From contig VZTI01001784.1 of the NCBI GenBank assembly GCA_013397865.1, forward strand, positions 163,649 through 227,648: a stretch of DNA of 64,000 nucleotides, written 5' to 3'. The stretch comes from Struthidea cinerea. Lineage: Eukaryota > Chordata > Aves > Passeriformes > Corcoracidae. The notes under the pieces were generated by a model. It saw only the letters and a list, made by a program, of their open reading frames with translations, was not told where the DNA came from and did no database searches. The translations under genes were made by a program, and so were the position numbers. Shown here piece after piece: positions 52,565-63,407 of this stretch. Positions within the stretch are counted from its first letter, which is position 1; each line of letters begins with the position of its first letter.

Positions 52565-52650
52565 ATTCACCTTTCTGCCACAGAATTTCTGTGTGGCCTT
52601 GGGCAAATCATTTAATCTCTCTGTCCTTATCTACAATTACCAAATGTTAA
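52565..52650 (+). repeat. ancient MIR SINE remnant
   Basis: TTTCTGTGTGGCCTTGGGCA, then AATCATTTAATCTCTCTGTC closely follow the most conserved MIR stretch (tgtgtgaccttgggcaagtc, acttaacctctctgtgcc), then decay into CTTATCTACAATTACC where catctgtaaaatgg is expected. This is the clearest MIR-type match in the window. Confidence 0.75.
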
Positions 52651-55600
52651 GCTGCCTTCTTGCTCAGCATTTTCTTAAATGAGAATAAATAGGGAGTGGA
52701 AAAAAAAGACAGCAGTTTAGAAGAGATACAGAAGACAGGAAGATAAAGAAGGAAAGCAAAAGGACGAGATGGGGACGTGTGGGATATAGGAAGTGGACAA
52801 GGATGAAAACATACGGTAGGAAGAAGTGAACATGAAGAAAGCCTCAAAGGTGGCTGGCTCACAGAGAGCAGATATGGTTCTGAAAGTCATTTGAGAATCA
52901 AAGTGGCAGATGCACTAGCCAACATCTGCTTGGAATAAGCTGCCTGTGTGTGAGGAGGAATGTAGGAGAGGGGGAGGATGGCCCGCACTGCCTGAGAAAA
53001 ACAACTGTCAGATGATCAAAGGGTGTGGATTTTCTGTGAGTACAATGACCCTTTTGATCTGTGACTCTTCCCATAGGTAAGTACTTGAATGGAGGATTCA
53101 GGGGTTAAAAATGAGTAAAGTGACAAAGCAGCACAGGAGTGTCCTAAGGTTTCAGTGTTTTCAGACTAGTCTGAAATCTTCCATGTAAATTAATAGCAAA
53201 AAGAGGAATTTTGCCAAGGTAACCCAGATACAAAAAAACCCAGTTGAGGCTGAATATGTATTAATGCCATGCTTAAATAACTTCTGATATTCATAACTCT
53301 AGTTTTGAAAATAAGTGTTACTAATTGTGCAAGTTAGAAATCATGAGTCACTCTTGAAAAAAGTAATAGGAAGGATTAAATATCTGAAAATTTAAACGAA
53401 AGAATGCCTTATTCTTTGTATTTTCTTCTGTTTCTGTGAGTCTTGAGAAGTAAAATGGTTCCAGTTTCACGTTTTTTCAGTAATCATGATTTCTAGGAAG
53501 CCACTTATTTAAAATGAAAGCTGAGATTCTCATGCAGTCCTATAGGTCTCCATTCCAGCAGCTGCAGCTTTGGAAAAATGTTATTTACTGTGAACCTTGC
53601 AATAAAATATCCTGGGAACTACTCTCCTTGGAAAATTGCACCCAAAATCCATCACTCCCTTCTAGGCCTAGATTCCTTACATATTGTAAAAACTGTGATG
53701 AAACCATGCCCCTAAAAAAACAGCAAGAAAAGGTTCTTTCCATGGAGATTCCCGAGGTGAATTTTTTATGGCCATAAAAATCCCATACTAGTCAACAGGA
53801 GTGTTAGAATGTACACTAGACTACTTGGTTATTCAAGAATCTAAATGATTCAAATGATTCAAACATAGATTCTCAGCAAAATATAAAGCACAAGAATAAT
53901 TTTAGTCTTGAAAATGGCCTAAAAGTCAAAATACCAACCTTTTAAATGAGATTTTCAGAATTTGGCTACATGTTGAGAGCACCATAGGTTGGACTGTAGC
54001 TGCATTGTACAAATTAAATTATAACAGCAATAATATGTGGAACTGTTAAGAAAACTGTCTCTATTACCTTGTAAAGGCTTGAATTAGGGTAATAGAAACA
54101 ATCCTCCAGTCAAACAAAAGTCACTGTCATCAGACACATTGTCTAGTTATGGGAAGCACTAAGCACTAATAAACACCCTTTCCTGGAATGTCATATTAAA
54201 TTTTGTGAAGATGGTGGTGACTATCCATCCCCAACCTACATTTTCAAACAGTTCCTTGTCTCAAGCCTCATTGCTTTCCATTGCTGTTGAGTGTGTGAAC
54301 ATTGGAGTTCTTGGCACAAAAAATTATGCCAGTGACTGCTCCCTAAGATTGTCTCTTGCCCCTGAAAACATAAACTTTTAGAAGACTTCTGCTGCTTGGC
54401 AGTTCTCTGAATTCCGCACGTTGTGAAAAGGAACATTTGAGTTAGACCTCGTGAAAATGGCATTGACTAATGAATTCTCTAGACTTCCATAAATAAGGTA
54501 CTATCCATCCTTCCCTGGGGTCACGAAGCCTTTGGTAAATTCACAAAGGGCACTTCTTTTGAGGGAATATGTAGAAAAGGTTAATAGAACTGCAAGCGCA
54601 GCATTTGCGTTTTCTCCTCGAACTCCCACAAAACTAAGGAAATAGCAAACCGAAGAGTTTCTTGGGAAAAGAATTAATGAATCATATTAAAACTTAAATG
54701 GATCCAGAAAATATTCAGTTACTCTAGTGGTAGAATTTACCAACTTGACAGCTCTATGGAATTTAGTTTCCTATTTATCTGAAGACAAACTAATACTCTG
54801 GAGAGGTAAGTCAAATTTTCAGTGCTTCTGTCTTAAAATGCATCAAGCTTGACTTACAAATAGCTGCACTACAAGAGAGGAGAGGAGTGCATTACCATAT
54901 TCAGGAAGTCCTTAACCTACAAAGTCCAGGAATTGGTAATGGGATTATGCAGATAAATTATTTTGAGATGTTGGGGAACATTGTTGGACCACCTGGTAAA
55001 TTACACCGATGTCCCAAAGTACCATATACAGAAGCTAATGAATATCTGTAATATGGTCAAAATATTTAAAGTTTCATTCTCTAAGCAGGGATGTGATTTT
55101 AACACCTGTGGTGAAACTATCAGAAGCTGTGTTGCTCCCATGTATTTATTACCAGAAGTAGTATATTTATTCCCCCTTTTCTTAAAAAAAAAGGATTCCT
55201 TATTACCAGTAAGCAATCTCTTATATTATAAAATTCCAGAACAGTTAATGATATAAGGCCAGCATCATGTCTGACTAACAGCAGTGCATTAGAGTGAGAA
55301 TAATTCTACTGAAGTAAATGGGGTTTGGCTTACTGTCCATTCTTCTTAACATTCAGTTTATTCTAGCATCATTGTAATAGTGGGACTGAGACATCCACTG
55401 AAACAAGGATGAAGGTTGTACCTCAAAAGACAGTGAAGGTTCAAGGGAAACATGGCAGAAAATTAAGAGAGGATGAACAGTTTAGGTGGGTTCTGCTGTT
55501 ATTACAGAAAAAACTACTTTGAGATCTAGTGCAGGTGGTGATTAGGTAGGTGGCCTGTTACCTTGGGCAAGAGTGAAGACGTTTCAGACTATTATCTTTC

Positions 55601-57279
55601 TTTGTTATCGGTAATTTATTGCACACATTATTTTTCTTTGTTTTTTCAATAGCCTACTGTGCTGGATCTATCTGGGGTGGAGCTCGTTTCCTCACAGCAG
55701 CCCATATGGTGCTGTGTTTGGGATTTGTGACTAAAAAAGTATGACTAACACACCAACATTTTAGCTGTTGCTGAGCAGTACTTGCATGGCATCAAAATTT
55801 GTCTTTTTCCCACTCTGCCCCCGCAGGGAGCTGGGGATGTGCACAAACCGGGAAGAAAGGCAGCCAGAACAGCTGACCTGAATTGACCAAAGGGATACTC
55901 CATGCTATAAAACCTTGTGCTCAGCCATAAAAACTGTGGAGAGTGGTTCTTGTGGGATATAGTCACTGCTCAGAGCTGGCTGAGCATTGATCTGCTTGGA
56001 GAAGACAGTGAGCAATTGACTTTGAATCACTTATATCTACTCCTCTTTCCTCCATTTATTTCTTCATCTCAGCCTACAAGCTTTCCTGCTTTTGTTTTTC
56101 CAGTTCTCTTCCTCATCCCACTGGGAAAAAGGAGGAACAAACAAGAGGCTGTGTGGGGCTTTACTGCCTGCTGTGGTCAATACAACACAGAGTTTAAAAA
56201 TAAACTTGATCCTGCATGGAGAGAAATCTCGTCTTCATTTTTGTGCCAGGTTTGCATTTTCAAACACATAGTGTGCCAGATTTGTTACAAGCTCCATGCA
56301 GATATGCAAAGTCATTCTCCATAGTCACTCTCCATCACAAGAAATTGCCATGTGAAGTCTGATCATACCATGCATGTGTTGCATCATCAGACACAGTGTG
56401 TGGGCTCGGGTGTTGGCTGATGCCTTAAGATGACTCCGAGCAGAGGGTCAGGCTAACACTTGTGCTATAACGATGATACAACCTGAGCTGACTCGTCATT
56501 CCTTCCCTGATGGAAGCAATAGCTTTTTATGACATGTTGAACCTGTTCATTTACAAAGGAAAGAGCTGTGAAGCAAATAGTGTCACGTTTTCAAAAGCTG
56601 CTGGCTTTGACATGTGCATCAGGCCAGCTGAAATCACTGTGCTTAAGGGGAAACTGGGAATTGTGCTCACAGCTGACAGATGATGTTTCCACAACTACCA
56701 TTATTGTAAGCTTTGGTCCTGCACTTCTGTCATTGCCCATTTAATACAGATATGTTACTAAACTTATGCCTCATTGTCAAACCACTACAAAATCCACAGG
56801 GGAGTGTGGCTAAAAAATTCTTCTGTCTTCATGTCTTGAGGCTGACAAGGACTGTAACTCTTATGTGAATGATGCTGTTGGTAGCCAGAGAGAGGTACAG
56901 CCATGTGCTGCTGCTAAGGCATGTTTAGATGCTGTGGATACCGTATGGGAGGTAACAGAAAAACAAGGGTAGAATGCAGAAATCATGGGAGGGATAGTAT
57001 AAATTAGATATAAAAGAAAGACATTAGAAAACAATTCCTAGTATTTCTTTGGTATTCTCATATTCATGGTAAAGGAGCATGCCACCAATGTTTCTTGTTT
57101 AAATGTAGAAAAGAGAAATGAAAATGCTTTTTTGCTGCTCCTTAAACTGCATCAACTGGCAACACAGGCACCCATTCCATTTCTGAGCTCAAGAGAAAAA
57201 GCCATAAATCACATCAATCAATAAACCCAAATCCGCTGTAACCTTCAACCGATGAAAAATAACAGCAGCAGTAATCCTT
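52651..57279. other. no confident gene; splice-like motifs
   Basis: A juxtaposed acceptor/donor lies at 53059-53082 (listed separately). A GTAAGTC donor at 54806 follows a + frame open from about 54697 (peptide fragment FTNLTALWNLVSYLSEDK) but without a good acceptor. The 135-codon + frame at 55917-56324 contains two pyrimidine-tract acceptors (AG near 56070 and 56101) and a Lys/Arg/Cys-rich C-terminal half, with no domain I recognise and no partner exon. Confidence 0.4.
53059..53082 (+). promoter_or_regulatory. juxtaposed 3'/5' splice motif (recursive-splice-like)
   Basis: The pyrimidine-rich CTGTGACTCTTCCCATAG is followed with no gap by GTAAGTAC, so an acceptor and a consensus donor share one junction at 53076/53077. 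This is the form of recursive splice sites in long introns. It implies that the region could be a + strand intron; chance occurrence is also possible. Confidence 0.3.
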
Positions 57280-57355
57280 ACTTGATACACTTGTTGTGAA
57301 GTATCATCCATTAGTCTTCATAAAGTGCACTGAGATCCTCAAATATAAATGTACA
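57280..57355 (+). repeat. ancient MIR/CORE-SINE-like 3' tail
   Basis: CACTTGTTGTGAAGTATCAT and then CATAAAGTGCACTGAGATCC with TCAAATATAAATG match the SINE tail pattern (gggttgttgtgaagattaat, gtaaagtgctttgagatcct, cagataaaaag). The left boundary is unclear. Confidence 0.5.
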
Positions 57356-58782
57356 ACATGCTGCGTGTGGAAAACATATGTTTCAGCACAGCAGTAAAAT
57401 GACCAATACAGCTGAAGTCCCACATATCTACAAGTGTTGGTCTGATTTGCATTTAATTTGTATTGGTGTTAATCAAAATGGACTTACATGAAGTGATAGA
57501 AGTTACATTGCTGTGATATGTGTGAAACTACAATTAAATGTGATACATTTTTTAATGCTTTAAATTCATAATACCTACTTCAAGATGCTATGAATCTGTA
57601 GCTATTTCTTCTGTAGGACATTTACAAATCTAATATAGACATAGGCCTGATCCTTCCACGGAATTATACCAAGCAGCATAAGCTGAGGATCTGTCATGAA
57701 GGGAAATTGGGTATGGAGTATAATGAGATTATTCACTGTGATAGGGATAGAGACTGTGATGAGATATCATGACTATATTTCATTCTGATGAGAAAAGACC
57801 TGATCTATAAGAAAATTAGTCTGGTGGAATAATTACAATCTGTTTTCCTAAACCCCATCCTCCAGCCTAATGAGAAAAAAAGAGAGAAAAATAAAGAGGA
57901 AATATAACTAGGGTGTGTTAGAAGCAAATTCAAGAGTTTTAAAATTTTTTAGAAGGTTATATATAGATATTTTGCTAACCGCTTGTTTAGTTGACAGTAG
58001 TAAGTCAATGTACAATTAGCCCAATGAAAAACTTACTACTTTAAATTTAAGCTATTTGCTTCTTTGTTTCTCCATCTTTTCTCCCCTATATTTTGTCTTC
58101 CCTCATTCTCCTGTGGTAGACCTTCTCTTTAATACACAACTTTCTCTCTTGCCTGTTTATTCCCTCTTCACACCTGCAGAAAAAGCAAGAAAATACCATC
58201 CTGATAAGAGCATGAGCAAGTTAGGGATATTCTGAATAGAATGACCCTGATCTTGAATCTATGATATTTAAGTCTGCAAAAGGCCCCATTGCTTAGAAAG
58301 CAGGAGCATCAGTCCTTGGAAAGGCAAACAGGGCTTCTGTTTGGATAACACTGTGTATAACTCTCTTTCCTGTATTGAAAAAAAAAAAGATTTAATGAAC
58401 TCTAACAACTGGAAAAGCCAATGAATTGAAAGTGAAGAAAAAGTTAACCTTGACTACCAAAGCATGCCCTGATTTGAGAGTGAATCCATCAGATGATATC
58501 TTCCAAAGAGAGCATCAAACTAAACACTTTATTTTCAAGGTTGACTACCAAATACTTGGCAAAATGAAGTGGTTTCATTGACTAGATGTTCCTCTCTAAA
58601 ACAATTTGTATGGACCTGGGAAATAATTAAGTGTTTTCTGTGAGTAAAAATAATGAATGTGTTGTAAGAACTCCTCAAAATGAACCTGTGACAGTGATTT
58701 AATAAATAGACATCTAAATCCTAGTGTTTTGAAATACAAAAAGGCATTGGTAACATGTTTTATTTTCTTTCTTTTTCTCCAG
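57356..58782. other. no gene seen
   Basis: AT-rich, with clean-looking homeobox-type AT motifs at about 57445-57550 (TTTGCATTTAATTTG and similar) that could belong to a conserved non-coding element. An A-run lies at 58378-58389. This cannot be tested without comparison. Confidence 0.4.
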
Positions 58783-58867
58783 ATGCGAGTTTCAACCTTG
58801 CATGATTTTTTGTCCCAGTGTATAATTGAAAAGAGTCCTATTGCAACTTCTGGATTTAGATGACTTT
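58783..58867 (+). other. candidate 85-nt exon, probably non-coding or UTR
   Basis: The best isolated exon signal on +. An excellent acceptor (TTTCTTTCTTTTTCTCCAG ending 58782) has a branch-point-like TAAC about 30 bases upstream, and a GTAAGTAA donor starts at 58868. One frame begins ATG at the first base and reads MRVSTLHDFLSQCIIEKSP before a TGA six bases short of the end of the exon's last codons; the other two frames close earlier. Complete translation through it is impossible, which fits a lncRNA or UTR exon, a poison exon, or a pseudo-exon. Confidence 0.3.
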
Positions 58868-61800
58868 GTAAGTAACTGAACAATGCTGTTGTTTGGATCG
58901 CGCTTCATGCTTGACTTTCACTACTTAGTTGTTGGTTTCCCATGTAAGAGAGATAAAATACATTCCACATAATTTATTTTTGGTTTCTTGGGCCAAAATA
59001 TTGGATTTTTTCCCCTATCTTTTTGTCCTATGAATCATAAGAAGACATGAGTCCATGAGCAAATAGATAACAAACCCGTGAAAATATGACTCAATTGATA
59101 ATAGTGATATTTTGCAATAATCTTGCATAAAACTCTAGGAAAATATATGGAGTTGTTACTTTCAAAACACATCTAAACTTTGATGTCTAAGAGAGAAAGA
59201 AATTATGTGTAACTTCCGGCCCTACATGTTTATAGTTGAACGCTGTTTTCTTTTCCAATGGAGTTAGCAGACAGAGTTTACATATCACACTAAATGTCTA
59301 ATGCACACATGTATAATTACTAATTACTTCCCCTTTATTTTTTTTTCCCTAGGGCAACCAAGATAATAATAGCAATTTTTTGGTATATTTTTTCAAGCTT
59401 AATAGCGATTTGGAAGGCCCTTGGGCTACATGAAAATTAGAGAATTACATTAATTTATTACTGTCAAATTAAGAGCATTTGAAAAGACCAAAGCATGACG
59501 TTTAAGATCACCCTCACTGTATCTTTATTTTAATAAGTGAGGGCTTATTTTTTCCCTTCTCATGAAATTAATTTTAAAATTTTATACTTGTGTCATATAT
59601 CTCCTGGGATACATCTGTGAAGGCTCATGACTCTCAGTTGAATTCTTGTTGTAATAGGGAGAAGTCCTTCCTTGCTGGTGAATAGGTGAAGACACAGCAG
59701 CAATGCTTCTTTATGGAAGGAAACAGTTATCCCATTGTTCTCTGTTTCCAGAACAAAAAGAGAAGTTGCTGGTTTGGAAGGACTTTTGGAAGAAAAGCCA
59801 ACATGGCAAAATCAGGGGTCTGTGGAAGTATTTCTGCTGTTTTATTGTGATCTGTGTGGTGTCTTGTACAAATGCAGTGATTGGCATGCACAGAGATGAA
59901 AAAAACAAAACTGTTCCTTCCTCTCTGCAGTTGGTTTTGTCTTTTTACATGCAAGATACAAGATGATTCTGAAGACAAGCAGGTCTTTCACTAAGGCCTC
60001 AGCATTTTGCCTGGATTTACAATTCTAGGGGTTTGATACAGGTGTCTAATTCAAACCACTCATCTCCCACATGTTTTTTCCATGTGGTAAAGAAAGGTTC
60101 TTTCTGGTGCCTTCAATAGCTTTATATTCCTTAAAAATGAATTGTACCTTAAAATTTGAATGGAGTCCTCCAGATGAAAAGGAATACAAGAAATTAATTT
60201 TGCCCATAACTTTTGTCTTGTTTCCTAGCAGTTGTAGCTGGTGGTGCCATTGTTTGTGAGATTGGGGAAAAGGCTGTGCTCAGGGCAATGTGATCGTCAC
60301 TGTACATGCTGTTGCTTCAGTCAGGTAACTGTGATCTGAACTCATTCCTGTTCTTTTAAATCACAGGTCTACCAACTGGGCACAGGGAACAACAACACAT
60401 GCAGCTCTAAAAACACAAGTCCGTGTCTTTCTCCTTAGTGACACCTATGTTTATGGAGAGAGAGGAAGGAGCCATACATGAAAAAATAGCTTCTTGTGTT
60501 AATAGCTTACCATCTGGGAGTACTGAGGAGTCCTGTTCCATTTAAGAGAATGCTGATGTTGAGAAATATATGCAATATTTTGTGGACAATATCATATCTG
60601 TAAACAAAACTTAAAAAGTAAGGATCAATTCTGCCTTCCAGGGAAGTGGGTAGCTAAACTTCCAGTGACTTCCATGAACATAGGCTTGTGCCCCATGTGC
60701 ATTTTTTTTTCAACTCAGTTCAGCATGTTCAAACACATATTACAATCATCTAATTGCAGTGCAATTCCTTCCAACCACCAAGTGTTACTTTAATTGCATA
60801 GCTCATATTTACGGTATGTACAAGGCCTTAATTTCCTTTAGATCTGTGACTTCCAGAGTGACAAGGCTATTGTTTTGGTGTGCTGGTACATCTACCATGA
60901 AAGAACTGACCCTTTGCATTTCTGGCAAAATGGCAACGCTTTGCCAGACCAACAATTTAAAAGCAAAAATGTAAGATGGCAGAAGAGCTGCTGGTGTGTA
61001 TTGTTCTTGAAGGAAAACTGACCTCCTTACTCTGATTTGGGGGACATTGGTTTAACAAACAGCTTGAAACAGCAAAAGCCCATCCACTGCTGTTCCTAGC
61101 AGATGAAAATAATAAAAGTACTGAAAATAAATGAGGCACTCAATCTCTAGAAATAACCTTTTGTATTCAAAGATAAAAGCTTAAGAAACTGGCTAGTTGC
61201 CAAACAACAAAACGAGAACTGCAGTTGAAAATTTATATAATCCTTTCAAGCTCTGTAGTCAGGGTCATACCATTAATTATAAATGACAGCATGAGGTTTA
61301 AAAACAAATGGTTTCAATCTCACCTTTAGGCAGAAATGAAGCAAATGCTTTATTCCCATGGAGCACTATGCTGGCATGTTCCAGAAGGATTAAAACAATC
61401 TAAAACTGAAAGCGGGTGGCCTTTCAGGGCAAAGGTGGTTCTTGACACTTTAGTAGCTTGATGATACCCTACTGGCATAATAATTTCTGTTGTTATCAGC
61501 TCTTTATTTAATGGTAAGCAGGATGGGTATTAGTGCTTTTTAAAAAATTTAAATACAATACAGATTCTGAACGTGTTTCTTCTCCACCCTATCTCCTTAT
61601 GTAGCTACTTATATTTAAATTTCAAATAGAAGACTAAATAAAACTATGTGACTTTTTAATGTTCTTTACCTTTTTTCTAAACCTGGCAGTCTGACAAAGT
61701 CCTAAACATAGGATGTGCCATTTGGGGATGGAAGATTCAGAGCCTATGAAATTCCCATCTCAATCTGACCTAGCAGACCATCTAGCAGGAGGCTAGGCAT

Positions 61801-62064
61801 GACTACTTTGGATGTCTCCAGTGCCATCAGATGCTTGTGTTTAGACCACCAAATCAAATTCTAGAAGCCTATACAAGGTCCAAAGAATTAAAAAATGAGA
61901 TGCACTGTGGGTATTCTCTGAAAACAATGTAGATTTACTCATGCAAATATAATTCAGATTCTGTTCTCAAAATTGACAGCACAAAGAGATTTATGTCTTA
62001 CAGAGATTCTTTAAAGTAACAATTTTGAACAAACTGTCATGAATCACTTGTTTTAGAGAAGTAC
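58868..62064. other. no gene seen
   Basis: AT-rich DNA, presumably intronic if the minus-strand exons to the right are real and the gene continues leftward. Minus donor-like sites at 61025 (CCTTAC) and 61318-61323 (CTCAC) have acceptors, but the frames between them are short or closed. Frames of 83-87 codons at 59703-59978 lie on both strands of the same bases. Confidence 0.45.
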
Positions 62065-62170
62065 CTGGCTCTTGTTCACTTTAGGCCACTGCTTCCTCAT
62101 GTAACAAATTCTTCCAAAGTATGATTTCAGCGTTAGGAATAGATGCATTCTATACTTCTCACTCTCAGTC
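62065..62170 (-). CDS. candidate coding exon, next after 63260-63407
   Basis: On the minus strand GCAATTCCACAG (a moderate acceptor with a pyrimidine-poor last stretch but TTTTCCCCAATCTCTAAT further up) precedes 106 bases ending CAG before GTACTT, a moderate donor. The exon is one base plus 35 codons, all open: it starts TESEKYRMHLFLTLKSYFG and ends CYMRKQWPKVNKSQ, a Lys/Arg-rich aromatic-rich peptide. The upstream candidate exon ends with two bases (AG), and this exon's first base G completes an Arg codon, so the reading frame carries across an intron of 1089 bases. It ends at a codon boundary. No family recognised. Splice sites are weaker than those of its partner, and phase agreement alone has a one in three chance. 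Confidence 0.35.
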
Positions 62171-63259
62171 CTGTGGAATTGCTTCCAAGGTATACAGTCT
62201 ATTAGAGATTGGGGAAAATTAGCCAAAAATGGGATGGCAATACTCTTTAGGAAGTTACATAATTGTACTCCCACACTCTCGTGGTTCATTTCTGCAGCAA
62301 GCTTATTTATTTATTTATTTGTTTGTTTGTTTATTTATTTATTTATTTAATATCCCTCAACAATCAACAATCATTACTAAGCTCTCTGCATTCGCAATTT
62401 TGTCACCAGGTACATAGCATCTCTATTCACCATTAAGAGATGAATTCTCCACGTGGAAACTTGCAGCCCACAATACTAATCAAGGGCCTGTTCAGATGAG
62501 CACGTGCAGCATTACTAAAAAGGCTCTGAAGTCTACATGTTTTCAGGGAATTCTTGATGGCTTTGCATGACTAGTGTTTTTCACTGTGTGAAAGGAAATG
62601 CAAGGACTTAATTTCTGCTTTCCATAGAGTATGGAATAAAAGGTTTATTCCTTGCTGTTCTGTAAGACCAGATAGGTAGACTTACTAATGTGAACACTGG
62701 ATGCACAAGAAAACTTCCTAATAATAGGATAGCAGACTTTCTAGGAATCCAGTGAGAACAAAATTATTTGCTTTGTGTGCTTAAAGATGTGAACATAATT
62801 GTTTTCATCATTCTTTTATTTCTTTATCTGGGAAACCCTTCTTACCACCTATAACTGTAGGTGAAGAACTTTGTACTGAGTATGCTTTTCTAGGAAAGAA
62901 TTGCTTCCATCTGCAGCCTAGGCAGAGGTGGCATGAGACTGGAACGTACCTTTGAGAAGTTTAGAAGTAGATGGCAGGCATTAGCCTTGAGATAGCTGAA
63001 TAACACCATTTGCAAATGACTACTGTTTGTTTTCTACACAACAGCTGTGAGAATAAGGGAAGGAAATTATGCCAAAAATCTGCAAGCAGGGAAATAGAAG
63101 CTATCAAGACATCCTGAACACTGTTTTTGCTGCCAGGACTCAGCATGAAGAATGTATTTTACACCTGTTTTGAGGAAGAGTGGGAATTTTTGGTTTTTGC
63201 TTTTCTCTGAAGATATTTTTGGCTCTAGAAGAGGTATAGGTCTATAGTAGGCGTTTTAC
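62171..63259 (-). other. putative intron between two minus-strand exon candidates
   Basis: No gene features besides the TTTA/TTTG microsatellite at 62303. GT at its minus-strand start (GTAAAACG) and AG at its end (CCACAG) are consistent with an intron if both flanking exons are real. Confidence 0.35.
62303..62350. repeat. (TTTA)n/(TTTG)n microsatellite
   Basis: About twelve tetranucleotide units: TTTA, then three TTTG-type units in the middle, then TTTA again. Read on + it gives a Leu/Phe/Ile/Tyr repeat inside a spurious frame. Confidence 0.95.
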
Positions 63260-63407
63260 CTGTGTGCTCTCACAAATTCTGCATGTTGTGGATCTTCAGA
63301 TTGAAAGGCACAGATTATTTCAGCACCTGGGGTTGCAGGAGTGAAGGGTTTGCCGTCAGCTAGGTATCTGCTCTGTGTGGTTTCTGGATAGTACAGCAGG
63401 GCTTTAG
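63260..63407 (-). CDS. candidate internal coding exon, unknown protein
   Basis: The strongest protein-coding evidence in the window. On the minus strand the acceptor CTTTTATTTTTGCCTATCAG opens a 148-base exon ending CACACAG before the donor GTAAAACG. It is two bases, 48 open codons and two bases, that is, phase 1 in and phase 2 out, and in this frame the first stop follows immediately at the donor (AGG TAA). The peptide begins KALLYYPETTQSRYL, continues ADGKPFTPATPGAEIICAF and ends QSEDPQHAEFVRAH. Its composition, with Pro, Gly, Asp and charged residues and no low complexity, is typical of a folded protein loop region rather than of AT-rich chance frames. I cannot assign a family. The preceding exon would lie right of 63407, possibly outside the window; the next candidate is at 62065-62170. 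Confidence 0.55.

Noticed and set aside
54697..54812. Plus-strand coding-looking frame ending at a GTAAGT donor
   Set aside because: The peptide looks plausible, but no acceptor with a pyrimidine tract precedes it, so it is not listed as an exon.
55917..56324. 135-codon plus-strand frame with Cys/Lys-rich C-terminal half
   Set aside because: Internal acceptor-like tracts are present, but there is no recognised family, no donor and no partner exon.
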